From Heterobasidion occidentale (taxonomy: Eukaryota; Basidiomycota; Agaricomycetes; Russulales; Bondarzewiaceae): a DNA stretch of 64,000 nt. A model generated the notes under the pieces. That model ran no database searches and was not told the origin of the DNA. It was given only the letters and a program-made list of their open reading frames with translations. The stretch is from contig JBCAQO010000002.1 of the NCBI GenBank assembly GCA_039111635.1, positions 2,542,001 to 2,606,000 of the forward strand. Direction: 5' to 3'. Both the position numbers and the translations under genes were made by a program. Positions 37,136-48,147 of this stretch are shown here, piece by piece. Numbering within the stretch: position 1 is the stretch's first letter; every line of letters starts with the position of its first letter.

Positions 37136-38863
37136 CTACGTAAACAATCGGTCGAACTTGGGAAGACACGAGTACCAATCGTAGTCTGGAAGGCGTCATT
37201 GAGCATTCCACACTGAAGACAAGAGAAGTATGGACTCGTACCAAAATTCTCGGAAGCATCGCACCAGCACTTCCCGCGTTTGTGGTCATCGCTCTGTGGG
37301 CAGCGCTGGAAAGGCTCGTGGCGGTAGCCAATGTCGTGGAAGAAGTGCAGCTTGTCCTTGGGCGCGAGGAGCGCCGCGCCAATGGAGTGCACGGGTGCGT
37401 CGCCCCAACGTTCGTAGTAAAACCCGCCGGCACGGTCGAGGTGTTCGAAGAACTTGCCATATGCCTCGCCTCGCCAGAAGTCAAGGTCACCGATCTCAAA
37501 GTTCGACCAAACTAAAAAGCAAGTTGAGTGATCATGGTGCGGATTTTTTCCCTCTTCAAAGGCAGAGAGCATATAAAGAGACTCACAGTGGCACCGATTG
37601 TAGGTGAGACCGCCGTCGTCTGAAAGAAAGCCCATGCCGTTGTCACTCGGGATGAGCTCTGGGTTCTCCTTCATAAAGTCTGCGATACGATTAGATGACC
37701 CAGGTGACACCACAGGCGAGGGATATTCCTACCGCGAACCGTATCCCAGAGTGTTTCGATGGTCGCAGGGTACTCGGGGAGGGCGATAGTGAATCCTACC
37801 ACGAAGATCAGTCCCCGGGAAGCGACGACATCCATCCGGTCGAGGTGCTCACCATAAACCTTTTCATGGTCTTGCATGTACAGAAAAGGGTCGTAGTCGA
37901 GGTCACAGAAGAAAGTGACGTCTGGCCTGGAGGGAGCAGAGGTGAGAATGGCAACACGCGGACGCGACCGGTGTGCCTTACTCTACTCTCCAGTAGTACT
38001 TGTACTTGGCGAGGAGCTCATGTCTGTAGAAGAACTGCGCATACACGAGGGTCAGAAGAACGAATCACTGGGCCAAAATGCCAAGGACTACCTACCCCGG
38101 AATTAAACCGACACATATTCCGGTATCTGAAATGAAATTGAGGCCAAGGCACTGAATCACAGATATGTGAAAGACGTACGGGAGGCTGCCTGGATACAGA
38201 TATGATGGGGTGTTGAGTTCCAGGAGTCTGAGGTGAGTTAGTATGGAGCCATCACGCACCTCCATAGATCACATTGTCAGCGGCCATTTTATTACGCGCA
38301 GCAGTAGCCTTCTCTTCGTCAATCGAGTCGGGCTGGAACCAGTGATCATGAGGAATGAGACCGAACTCTACTTTCGCATCCGTCAGCTCAGTGATGCTCC
38401 TAGGGATCCCACAATACCGTTAGCACGCTCTGAAGCCAGAGTCAGTAAAAGGCACGCACTCTTTGAACTTGTCGTTGAAGGGCTCTTCATTGAGGAAGAC
38501 ATAGGGGTACTTGAACTTCTTGTTGAAGCGGTCCTCCATCTGCTTCATGCTCTTGATGATGCCCTTGAGGTCGCTGTTACGCGCAAGCATGACAATGGCT
38601 GCATTGGCGCGGCGGCTTTGAATAGCCGTGGTGTTGTCGTGCCAATAGTACTCCTCTGGAACGCGCTGCGACTGGCCCTGAGGGGCATCGTTGAAGATGC
38701 GGGAGATAGAAGTTGCATTTCCATAGGATTCGTGAGAGAAGATAGGATGAAGTGCAAGCTGATCTATTTCCGCCAGACAAGTCAGAACACGAACACAGCG
38801 ACGAAATCGCGAGCTGACAATGATGGTTAGAACAAGAACCACGTATCGCATGGGGGTCATCAT
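37136..38863 (-). CDS. GT15 alpha-1,2-mannosyltransferase (Kre2/Ktr family), copy 1
   Basis: Golgi type II membrane mannosyltransferase that uses GDP-mannose to extend N- and O-linked glycans. The ATG at 38863 gives a short N-terminal anchor (MMTPMRYVVLVLTIIVSS). Then come NAAIVMLARNSDLKGIIKSM, KQMEDRFNKKFKYPYVFLNE and EPFNDKF. After splicing the core reads YNRCHFWSNFEIGDLDFWRG, GGFYYERWGDAPVHSIGAAL and FFHDIGYRHEPFQRCP. A last intron joins ENF to DYDWYSCLPKFDRLFT, the usual cysteine-containing C-terminus, with TAG at 37136-37138. All family blocks, including both histidine-bearing motifs (CHFWSNFEI and WGDAPVHS), are intact. It is the first of three tandem copies on this strand. Confidence 0.92.
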
Positions 38864-39188
38864 CTTGGATGACCGTCGCCGTCACTGAGGACGAGAGGAA
38901 AAGCAAGGGGCGAATTGGAGGAGAGGCCGGAAGTGAGAGGAATAAAGCAGCAGTGATTGTCGGCCTGCGGATGCTGTTCGGCCAGGTTCAGCCACCGCCT
39001 GAACATCTGAACTTCCGTCAAGGCTGGTGGCTGTCCACCACTCTCTTCTTGCTATTTTTGCCAGAACAACTCTACTTAAATACCTCACCACAACATCTAA
39101 GTATATGTTTTCCATAGCCCAAGATCTATACATAGTTCAGTGACTATTGCATCCGACATTCACACCGCAGACCCTTCCCACGCCGTCG
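38864..39188. other. Intergenic between GT15 copies 1 and 2
   Basis: 325 bp between the start of copy 1 and the stop of copy 2, both on the - strand. It contains the 3' UTR of copy 2 and the promoter of copy 1. No gene seen. Confidence 0.5.
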
Positions 39189-40983
39189 TCATACCCACAG
39201 CTTCTCCCAACGTGCCAAACATGAATATGAAGATTTATCTTATGTTCCGAAGCCCGTTGATTAGCGCCGGAAATGACGGAGAGAACCAATAACAGATCCA
39301 AATGCCTACCAAAATTGTCCGAAGGGTTGCAGCTGCATCGTCCCCTGACCCATGCATCGCCTTGCGGACAGTGCTGGAACGGCTCGTGGCGGTATCCAAT
39401 ATCCTCGAAAAAATGTGTTTGTTCCTTGCGCAAGAAGAGCGATGCGCCGATACTGTGCACTGGCGCATCCCCCCAGCGCTGTCGGTCGGCCACGAGACAC
39501 TGTCAGTATGATAGATACGAATATATAGGCCTCATTGTACCTCATAGTAGAACCCGCCCTTGCGGTCGAGGAAGTCGAAAAACTGGCTGTAGGCTTCACC
39601 ACGCCAAAATCCATATCGGCGATCTCAAAGTTGCTCCAGTCTACATCAGTGTCAGTCCGGCGGATAGGTGCTCAACTCAGCCCCGCGTAAACCTACAATG
39701 GCAAAGGTTATAGTTCGCGCCCCATCGTCGCTGATGAAGTTCATCATGTTGTCTTCGGGCACCAGATCAGGGTGTTCCTGCATGAAGTCTATATTGACTT
39801 GTCAAACTCGTCGGGGAGAAAGCGAGCTCAAATGCCAAACCCTTGACCGTGTCCCATAATGTCATGACTGTGTCCTTGTATTCGTACAAGCCAACAGTAA
39901 AACCTATCAGAGAAAGAAAGCAAAGCATTCACTGTAGACCGTTGTACGCAGCGATATAGCACGCACCATAGGTTTTGTTGTTCTCTTGCATGAACGAATG
40001 GGTCGTAATCAAGGTCACAGTAGTACTTGACACCCGGTCTACGCCCTATTCGGGTCTGAAGCTTTGTGCGATAATGGGGTGCGGACTCACTCTACCCGCC
40101 AATAATATTTGTATGGCTGGAGCAGCTCATGCCTGTAGAAGAACTACCCCCACAATCAGTCTTTTGCTGAAGGGCCTCGAAACATATCACTCACCCCAGA
40201 GTTAAATCGACACATGTTGCGATACCTGCATAACACCAGATCACAGGTCAACGGTGGCACTACAGCCAATTGCGACTATTGAGGCGCACGTAAGACTGCC
40301 TGCCAAGTCGCACTCCTGTGAGCACAAGAGTAGGTATATCCTAGAGGTAGTGATACTGACCTCCATAGGGTATCAGGTGTAACACCTGCGACGCCATCTT
40401 CTTTCTCTCCGCTTTGGCGCGCTCCTCATCAACCCACTCTGGCTGCACCCAGTGCTCCTGCGGTATCACCCCAAACGAGACCTGCGCGTCCGTAAGCGCA
40501 CGTATGCGCCTTCATTACCTATAGCATCAATTGAATGAGAAATCAAAGAAGTCAAGCATGGCGCACTGTTGAAACTCCTCATCAAAAGGCACGTCGTTGA
40601 GAAAGACCCACGGATAACCGTGCCGCGCGTTGAAGCGGTCCTCCATCCGACGCACGCTACCCATGATCTCGCCGAGGTCTCCATTGCGGCACAGCACGAC
40701 GAATGTCGCGTTTGCGAGTGGTTCTCCAGAGACAGATAGGCGTGGTGGTACCTTGAACGCGGGGGTCTGTGACGCTCCTGTGAGAAGCGCGGAGAGGGAA
40801 GAGTACGAGAAGGGCCGGGCGAGGCGAAGAGGTGGAGACTGGCCTGTGGAAGAGTGTGCATATCATTAACCCATTGATGCGATTTTTTGATATAGAGCTT
40901 GGTGGGATTAAGAGGAAAACGCGTACCAATATGAGGAAGACGCCAGCCACGGCGCGCAATGGTGTCAGTCGGGGAGAGAACAT
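39189..40983 (-). CDS. GT15 alpha-1,2-mannosyltransferase (Kre2/Ktr family), copy 2
   Basis: Second member of the tandem array with the same predicted Golgi mannosyltransferase role. The ATG at 40983 gives MFSPRLTPLRAVAGVFLILG, a signal anchor. A first intron leads to a Ser/Pro stem and then LANATFVVLCRNGDLGEIMG, RRMEDRFNARHGYPWVFLND and VPFDEEFQQ. Core motifs after splicing are YNLCHYWSNFEIADMDFW, RWGDAPVHSIGASLFLRKEQ and FFEDIGYRHEPFQHCPQGD. The final intron joins SDNF to DKSSYSCLARWEKLWV, with TGA at 39189-39191. Both histidine-bearing motifs are conserved, so I expect an active enzyme. The exon phases I checked match copies 1 and 3, which supports local duplication. Confidence 0.9.
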
Positions 40984-41898
40984 CTGGCCTTACTCCTAAG
41001 TGTGCACACAAGACTGAACTTGTGCAGGGACAACTTAGTAGAGACGACGTCGGGCTTCCAGAGGATTGCAGATTGATCACCAGTCACTGATCAGTGAAGT
41101 GGCGAGTGCGAATTATCCTGTGAACGGGGGAAACGAGTCTGGGAAGCTGCAAGTGCTTCCGAGGCCCTACGGGCTCAAGCATCCAAATATTCGATATTCA
41201 AATTTCATGGACATTGAACAAATCCCGCGTGTAGGTAGATCTACAGACCAAAGCATTGTACAGTATAGTATGCATGTCTACTCACCTGTCACGTCCATCA
41301 TCTTTACAAGACCAAGTTCTTGCATACTTCGTCAAGTAGTCCATGATCCTTCGCCACATCTTGGCTAATTGTTCGAGGATCCGAAGTCCGATTCCCATCT
41401 TTTCCCTAGCGCCATCTTCAGGATGTCAATACGTTGTGCTCCGACGACATGTCCTGTTGACAAGGCAGCCAATTCCACGGATGTCGCTGACGATGAGTGT
41501 CGTGAGTTTTGGCTGAGAGAACTGGGTTTTGTAATGAGTCCTAGGCGTTTGCGTGGTAAATGAGCCCGGTAAGGACTCTAATGATGGCATTGGAGGTGGC
41601 TTAAAGAACGTGAACGTGAGCCTCAAGGCCTCTCATGCATGAGGTTCGCGCAAGTTGGTACGTTTCCGGGATCTTCCGTCTTCATTATTCCCACATAAAT
41701 TGACATTCTGCAGAATACTGTAGAAAGGGTACGAGTATGCTCCTCGAGGTGACACCCACGTTGTCTGAGCAAGATATATATTAGTATATGGTACTCAGAA
41801 TGTGTGCACTGAGCCCTCGTACTCCTGGAAGGAGTCAACGAAGAAAAGCAAGACGAAGGCGATACCATAGTCCAAGGTCTCCTCCCCTTCCCCCTCAC
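40984..41898. other. Intergenic between GT15 copies 2 and 3
   Basis: 915 bp, the longest gap inside the mannosyltransferase array. The short open frames have no recognisable protein character and the region is AT-richer than the genes. I see no repeat, tRNA or transposon remnant by eye. Confidence 0.45.
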
Positions 41899-43722
41899 TT
41901 ACAGCTCGCTCCACGTTGATAAACATTGGGGGGGGTGATGATCTTTCCGCGATATCGATGAGTCGGTATATGTAAATGTCACACTGAAGAGTAGCAGAAA
42001 ACATAGGCGCACCAAAGCTGTCGTTTGGATTGCACCAGCACCGCCCACGCGCCCACGCACCGCCTTGCGGGCAGTGCTCTAGCCGCTGATGGCGATACCC
42101 GATGTCATTGAAAAAGTGCAATTGCTCTTTCCGCGCAAAAAGCGAGAGCGCGATACTGCGGATCGGACCATCACACCAGCGCTACAAGGCGTACGCACCA
42201 CTTTCCCGTTCAGCAAGGAACAGCACGAACGAACGAGAACAAACCTCGTAATAGAACCCTCCTCGCCGATCGAGGAAGTCGAAAAATCGAAGATATCGCT
42301 CCTCTCGCCAAAAATCGAGGTCAGCGATCTCGAAATTGCTCCAATCTAAAGCAAACATCAGACCTTTTCCTGGCGGCCGTGCAACGGAGCGAAACAGAAG
42401 TCGAAGCGGAAATGAGATCAGGAGCAGCTTACATTGACAGAAGTTATAGCTATCCCCTCCATCGTTAGTGATAAATTTCACGGTGTTATTCTGTGGTATC
42501 AGCCCTGCATTCTCCGTCATGAAATCTATTCAATGCGCACGGCGTTCAGTAAGGTAGCATGTTTCTTCAAATATAGGACTAGTTACCGTATACCGCTTCC
42601 CACAGCGATGGCACAGTCGCCTGCAATTCTTCTGTGATAATAGTGAACCCTAGAACAAAGAGAATAGTTTTGAAGGTAAGCGCTTGTAATGGATGCAAGA
42701 TCTTTACCGTAGGTCTTATTATTGTCCTGCATGAATAATAGAGGGTCATAATCAAGGTTGCAGAAATAGTCGACTCCAGGTCTAGGATTGTTGGATCGTG
42801 GAGAGCGCATCAAAAAGAAACGGATGAACCTACTCAACACGCCAGTAATATTTGTACGGCCGTAAGAGCTCATGCCGGAAGAAGAACTAGAAAGGGCGAG
42901 CTGCCCTATGAGACACAAGGATCAGAGAACTAATTTGGGTGAGATTACGCACACCGGATTGGAAGCGACACATATTTCGATAACTGAGAGCATGATCAGT
43001 GACGCTGCACCTTGGTGCACAATGGCGCAAACATACGGGACGCTTCCTGTTTGTGAGGTGGTATTTCATTCGCTTAACACTGACACAGAAGACAATTCCA
43101 CGAACCACCATAGGGAATTCGCTGCAGCTGCATGCTATGTCTTACATGGGCGGCCTTGGTCTCGTCGACCCATTCTGGCTGAAGCCACTGCTCAGACGAG
43201 ATCACACCAAATGAAACCGGCGTATCTGTCATTATCCTCACGCGCCTTTATCACGCCCATCAGATACTTGAGAAACAAGAAGGGCGGATCGACGCACGAC
43301 TTGAATTCCTCGGTAAATGGCTCATCGTTGAGAATCACCCAAGGATACCCGTGCCGTGAATTGAAACGGTCCTCGATCTGCTGCATGCTTGTCATGACCG
43401 GTCCGAGATCGGAATTCCTGCCCAGGATAACGAATGTCGCATTTGCAAGACGCCGTGATGAACCTGTGTCTACTGGTTGGGGGGACGAGACGTTGGAAGA
43501 TACTGATAGCGCCGGTGGGCCTGGTACAGTCATTGGCTTGCGTAGCACTGACGCGACGGAGTAGAAGGATGAGCGAGAAGAGAGGATGAAATGCAGGGAT
43601 ATCTGTGTGAAGGTCAAGGTATGAGTCTGATGTACAAGAAGGATACTTTAAGGCCTAGGACTTGCCAGGACGATTAGAATAGCTGAGGTGATACGGAAGG
43701 GGGTTGATCTGAGGACAGACAT
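41899..43722 (-). CDS. GT15 mannosyltransferase-like protein, divergent copy 3
   Basis: Third tandem GT15 gene. The ATG at 43722 gives the signal anchor MSVLRSTPFRITSAILIVLA. It continues LANATFVILGRNSDLGPVMT, QIEDRFNSRHGYPWVILND and EPFTEEFKSC. The frame is open through all exons. The core is altered: copies 1 and 2 have CH(F/Y)WSNFEI and RWGDAPVHSI, while this copy has CQYWSNFEIADLDFW and RWCDGPIRSI, losing a histidine in each motif and the Gly-Asp-Ala-Pro signature. FFNDIGYRHQRLEHCPQGG is retained. After the last intron the C-terminus reads DHHPPQCLSTWSEL, keeping the cysteine but not the Tyr-Ser, with TAA at 41899-41901. It may be a catalytically changed or inactive paralogue. Confidence 0.87.
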
Positions 43723-43972
43723 GATCAAATTAATAGGACTAGGCGAAGAGAGTGATATGGTCTGAGGACATCGGCGGAGAAACTTGCACAGGTTGATAGT
43801 GCAAGAGGATGTGAGATCTAGAAGACTTGGACGGGTGAGAAACCAGAAACAAATAGAGATCTCAAGAAACACGGTCAGATCTCCTTTCGAGTCTCCTCAC
43901 TCCGACTTGCCCCTCCTCAATCCCCTTTCTTCCAATTACCCTTCGACTGTCCCACACCGTCATATCCCAAGA
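43723..43972. promoter_or_regulatory. Divergent promoter, GT15 copy 3 / CCCH protein
   Basis: 250 bp between divergent starts. The + strand is C/T-rich from 43875 onward, as expected for a leader upstream of the ATG at 43973. Confidence 0.4.
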
Positions 43973-46028
43973 ATGTACAAAAACCGTCGTTGTCACGTCC
44001 GCTCATCTTTTTTTCCCCGTCGAAATCAGCTCATCGTAGGGCCCTCTGCAGTATTTCTCGCTTGCAGGTGAACCGACTTATCGTCAAAAAAATGGAAGAA
44101 TCGGCTGTCCTCGCGATGCTGCTGCCTGCTTATATGCCCATCCCGAAGACCCTGAATGGGACACTGCATACCATCCACCACCCCCTAACTCCCCACCCCC
44201 TCGCCGTTATCGCTCTCGCAGCCCACGCCGCGGCTATCGCGACAGTTCCCCACGCCATCGTCGTGATAGCCGGACTCCGCCCAGACGCGGACGCGAACGC
44301 GATGATAGCTCTCATCACCCACGCTCACGGGACAGATCTCTAGCTCGCTCAGCCACCTCCTTTGACTCTCGGAGGCGCCTTAGCCCAGAGGACATGTCTC
44401 GTCGCAGACCGGTCGATGATTCAAGTGGTTCACGGATCCACAATAACGAAAGCAAGGTCTTTGTTTCCCAGTCAGGGGTTATAACAACTGCTGTTACAAG
44501 TGGCTCGAATATTGTACGGCCTCCAAGCGGCCCACGTGCTATGCTGCCAGCCATGGCTGGCATGTCGTCTGCTGTTCCCCAAGGGAGCTCGCAGCGCCAG
44601 CCCCCTCTAGAACCAGCGCACTCAGCTCCAAATCCTCGTCCAATCGCAGCCTCCGTGCCTACGGAGCCGGTATGGAGACCCATTCCTTCTACCGACGCTC
44701 CACCTCCCTTGCCCAAGAAGGAAGAGATGACTGTGGAGGAGAAGCGGGTGGTGTGGAATGAACGGATCGCGTATGTTTATTGCAGTATATTCATCACCTG
44801 TTCCTCTCACATCAATATATAGGCTTCTGTCAGACGTCGTCTCGGAACGCATGAAGGCAGCAACGATCGAACGCGATGTGCAGCACTACCGCCGTCTCAT
44901 TCAGTCCAATCGGTTTGAAGCGTTCCCGGCTGCAGAAAAAACGCGCACACAGACAATCCTCAAAGAAGCAGAAATACGATTGGATGAGGAGAGGAAGGTC
45001 ACTGATCAGCTCGTTTCTCGTCTTGTAGACACCGGCTTCTGGCCAGTCCTTCCGCCCTATGACATCCCAGCCTTCGAGGACAAGTACAAGGATATGAAGG
45101 ACTCCGTCGAAGGCCTCGTTGACAGCATTGCCCAACTGCAGGAGAGAATGGCAAAGGTCACCTTGCAACATCAGAGTCGGATGGCTGGAACAGCGGGCAG
45201 TTCCATAGGCATCGATGCAGAGGGACCCGCCAAGAAGCGCAAGCGTCTTTTCCTCCCAGGAGACACACCGGAGGAGGCCCACCATGTGTTGTCGAACGAT
45301 CCTGACCGAGACCACGAGTCGGCCGAGATGGAGATAGCGGTTGACGGTCTTCGAGATCGCATTCGCAGCATCGACCATCGCGTGCTTGAACTCGACAACA
45401 GCTTAACTCAACACGCGCGAGATGTGATCAGCGAATTCGACAATACGCTGGATGAGAAAATTGGTGAAATCCTCACTGACCCATCTACCGTTGCACAAGC
45501 GGGCGACTTGGTTTCTCCGGTCGTGCAGCAAGCGATCGAAAATCTCAACAAGGAGGTGTCGGAGGCGGGCGGTGACATTCAGGTGATAGCAGATGAGGTA
45601 GCCGAATTGATTGCGCAATCAGGGAATATGACCAAGGAAATGCACGATTACAGGTGAAACGAGAAGCTACAGATCGAAATTATAGAGGTATGTGTTTCCA
45701 ACGTACTTCAAGAGCCATCTCTCATAGTGCTCTGATACGTTTTCCGCAGCTCCGAAAAGCCGTTCAATCACAAAGCGATTCTTGTACTGATCTTACCAAA
45801 CGAATGGCCGCACTACAGATTGCCCTCACCAAACGCCTGAACGCACCGCTACCTCCCCCTCCGCCGCTGGATCTCATCATAGCGGCACTAGAGCGGCCTA
45901 CCGTTGAGATGGTCCATAAAGAGTTGACGCCCCGACTCGCCAAATTTCGGGAGAATGTGGAGGACATATTGCACACTCAGGCAGACGATGTGCGGAGCGC
46001 GCTTTGGCCTCAGCTTGTGCAAGCATGA
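43973..46028 (+). CDS. CCCH zinc-finger, Arg/Ser-rich, coiled-coil protein of unknown function
   Basis: I do not recognise a named family. A seven-codon first exon (MYKNRR plus part of a Cys codon) splices in phase to EPTYRQKNGRIGCPRDAAAC and then LYAHPEDPEWD. This gives one C-C-C-H finger with spacing C-x12-C-x6-C-x3-H. An Arg/Ser/Asp-rich stretch follows (RSRSPRRGYRDSSPRHRRDS), as in splicing-related or RNA-binding proteins, then a Pro/Ser linker. The larger C-terminal half is a coiled coil (SERMKAATIERDVQHYRRLI; PVVQQAIENLNKEVSEAGGD). It carries a basic, possibly nuclear-localising patch (PAKKRKRLF). The stop is TGA at 46026-46028. CCCH plus RS suggests RNA contact in the nucleus, but that is inference. 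The first-exon donor (gtcacg) is weak, so the start is moderately uncertain. Confidence 0.78.
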
Positions 46029-46413
46029 AGATGACCCAATTGATCATGGCATGGATAGAAGGTGTTGACGCTCAAGGGGTCGAGCACATTCGAGGGCGTT
46101 TTCATCCCGAAGCAAGACCAACCGACTCCCTTGCAAGGGGTGCGCCATGAAGCTTCTTATCACACGACAGTCGTTCCATATCGTTACATTCGGTATCATT
46201 TCTTTACCTTTGCGCTTGCATATTCATTGATGACCTTTAGCGTTGCGCATGTATAGTATTCCTGTCGACGCAGTAAAGGCCCACTTTTAGTATTAGGATC
46301 GCGATGAGTACCAGCGCCCCTTCTTGGAGTCCTGTGCGCCGAACATCTACAGGCAAAATGCGTGGGCCGTGATAAGTGTGCTGCAAGAAAATGCTATTCT
46401 CAGAGATAAAAAG
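46029..46413. other. Intergenic: 3' region of CCCH gene up to the tRNA
   Basis: 385 bp, AT-richer, without a convincing gene. Confidence 0.4.
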
Positions 46414-46502
46414 TGGACCTTCCGAGAATCGAACTCGGGACATTTGCATGCAAGCAGGTTAACCTCATAAGTACAACGCTCTACCGATTGAGCTAAAGGT
46501 CC
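46414..46502 (-). tRNA. tRNA-Ile (anticodon UAU) with a short intron
   Basis: On the - strand the sequence folds as a canonical cloverleaf. The acceptor stem is GGACCTT with AAGGTCC and discriminator A. The D arm is GCTC/GAGC, the anticodon stem TTGTA/TGCAA, and the T arm CCGAG-TTCGATT-CTCGG. The loop begins C-T-TAT, giving anticodon UAU, which reads the AUA isoleucine codon. A 16-nt intron (AGGTTAACCTGCTTGC) follows position 37, the normal eukaryotic site. Mature length is 73 nt without CCA. No other anticodon fits the position of U33. Confidence 0.93.
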
Positions 46503-46742
46503 TGCCAAGGAACCCGGCCTCATGAAACTATGATCATGACCATGCCTGGAAAAAATAATATCTACATTCGAACGTGGAACAACGTATTCCAAACCAAAAA
46601 GTTTCAGACATGGGATCCTGTGTCTAGTGGGAGACGTACTGCAAAAGGAAAGTGAGATATTAGTTGTCGACCTGCTAGTCACAGGTCGGTGCGTGCGCAC
46701 CGTCGCCGATGGGCTGCACACTTTTCGGGGTGACATATCTTT

Positions 46743-47942
46743 TCAATTGTCTGCGGGTGACGAGTTGGCAGCTATGATGACTTTGTCCTTCTCGAACGCA
46801 TCCGACTCAACGACAGGCATGGCCACAGACCCTAAGGAGGATTGTTTCTCATCGTATTCGGCCAACTTAGATTGCCTCCAGTCTTCCTCTTCTCTTCGAA
46901 GTCCCCCAGGGAAAAATATAGGAAGGAGCGACAGTCCCACATGTCGCTGATGCGCCTCTGCTGCCTGCAAGGTCAAAAAAACCTTCTCTTGATGAATCAC
47001 TTCACCCTCCTCCAGATGTATCCCAAGCGCGCCTGGACTGCGTCGCGCCCCCGCTGCGACAACATTCTGCACCATGCCCAATGCACCCACTGCGAGAAGA
47101 TACCATGCATCGTTCTGCAGGCTAGCGACGATGAGCAAGTGCACGGTCCACAGGACTGCTAGCATAGAGGTGAAGAAGACAGTGTATTGCGAGCGCACTT
47201 CCCGTGCACCCGCGAGGTCCTCTAGACGTAGCCCTCCGTGCTCGTTTATGATGACAATGGCCTCTTTGCTGCCGTTTCCCCCTGTCAAGATGACGACTTC
47301 GCCTTTATTGTTGCCAGATGGCAGCGGGCGGGCTGACCATTTTTCCGCATACCACTGTGGCCACGCACCTCCCGCGAGGGCCAGTATAGTGCCTGTCAAA
47401 GTCAGAATGAGGGTGACCCAATTGTCGTGCAGAACGCCTGGTATGACTGCGATACCCGCTTGAATGATCATGACGGCCACTCCACTGCAATAAACCCAAT
47501 CTATGTCTGTCACGCCGATAGGCCGCGTAGATGAAGTTTGGTAGAAGAAAACAGAAAGACTGTGTTTTCCTCCCTCGTGCGATCCATGATCCCGAACGAG
47601 CCGTGCGAGGACCCATGACTGGATTGTACGAGTATAACCATTTTTCGCGTTCACAAGCATGAACGAGCCCTCTACTGCGGGCATGAGGCGCCCATCTCCG
47701 ATGGCCGAACAGACAGCATTGATGGAGTACGCGACCCAACCGAAGGAGAAGGCGACAGGAGTGAATGAAAAGCGAGAGCCTGCGAGCTGCGCGACTGCGC
47801 GTTGAACGATGTCACCGCCGATGATCATGAGGATGGAGAGGATGTCATGAGGATTTTCCCACTGGGTTCTGACGGAAGAAAATTGTGCAGAGTCTGCGAG
47901 GAACGAAAAGCGTTGTGAGGAAGTGTCACATGTCGGAGGCAT
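46743..47942 (-). CDS. Uncharacterised multi-pass membrane protein
   Basis: A single uninterrupted frame of 399 codons; I use the ATG at 47942 (MPPTCDTSSQRFSFLADSAQ). About five hydrophobic segments are visible: FSFGWVAYSINAVCSAI, VYCSGVAVMIIQAGIAVIPG, WVTLILTLTGTILALAGGAW, YTVFFTSMLAVLWTVHLLIV and AWYLLAVGALGMVQNVVAA. A hydrophilic loop (GEVVILTGGNGSKEAIVIIN) lies between the third and fourth. The C-terminal 90 residues are charged and probably cytosolic. I recall similar proteins as common uncharacterised membrane proteins in filamentous fungi, but no function is known to me. It has no intron, unlike almost all genes to its left. Confidence 0.85.
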   Translation of the reverse strand: MPPTCDTSSQRFSFLADSAQFSSVRTQWENPHDILSILMIIGGDIVQRAVAQLAGSRFSFTPVAFSFGWVAYSINAVCSAIGDGRLMPAVEGSFMLVNAKNGYTRTIQSWVLARLVRDHGSHEGGKHSLSVFFYQTSSTRPIGVTDIDWVYCSGVAVMIIQAGIAVIPGVLHDNWVTLILTLTGTILALAGGAWPQWYAEKWSARPLPSGNNKGEVVILTGGNGSKEAIVIINEHGGLRLEDLAGAREVRSQYTVFFTSMLAVLWTVHLLIVASLQNDAWYLLAVGALGMVQNVVAAGARRSPGALGIHLEEGEVIHQEKVFLTLQAAEAHQRHVGLSLLPIFFPGGLRREEEDWRQSKLAEYDEKQSSLGSVAMPVVESDAFEKDKVIIAANSSPADN

Positions 47943-48147
47943 TGAGGTGCAATGGTGCAAGGCCCTTTGGGCAGCAGGGTGTAGCGGGTTTAAATAGGAT
48001 CGATAGGGCTGTGCCTTGCTCGCTCCTTAATCAAGACAAAGTAGTCACGGTTTGCCCCCATGAAGCAGCCTTCTGAATTCCGTGTTCTGATCGGAGTTGC
48101 CATTCATGAAGTAATGTACAGTCATGCAATCATAGATCTTACTGCGA

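Noticed and set aside
39189..39330. GT15 copy 2 appeared truncated, lacking the C-terminal cysteine block
   Set aside because: Splicing from the gtaggc donor after SDNF to the acceptor ending acataag restores DKSSYSCLARWEKLWV in frame, so the gene is complete.
40984..41898. Possible small gene between GT15 copies 2 and 3
   Set aside because: Open frames are short, with no conserved motif or convincing splice structure.
43990..44343. Open frame starting near the CCCH gene, rich in Ala/His/Pro
   Set aside because: It overlaps the CCCH/RS exon in a different frame; the RS-rich frame connects in phase with downstream coding exons.
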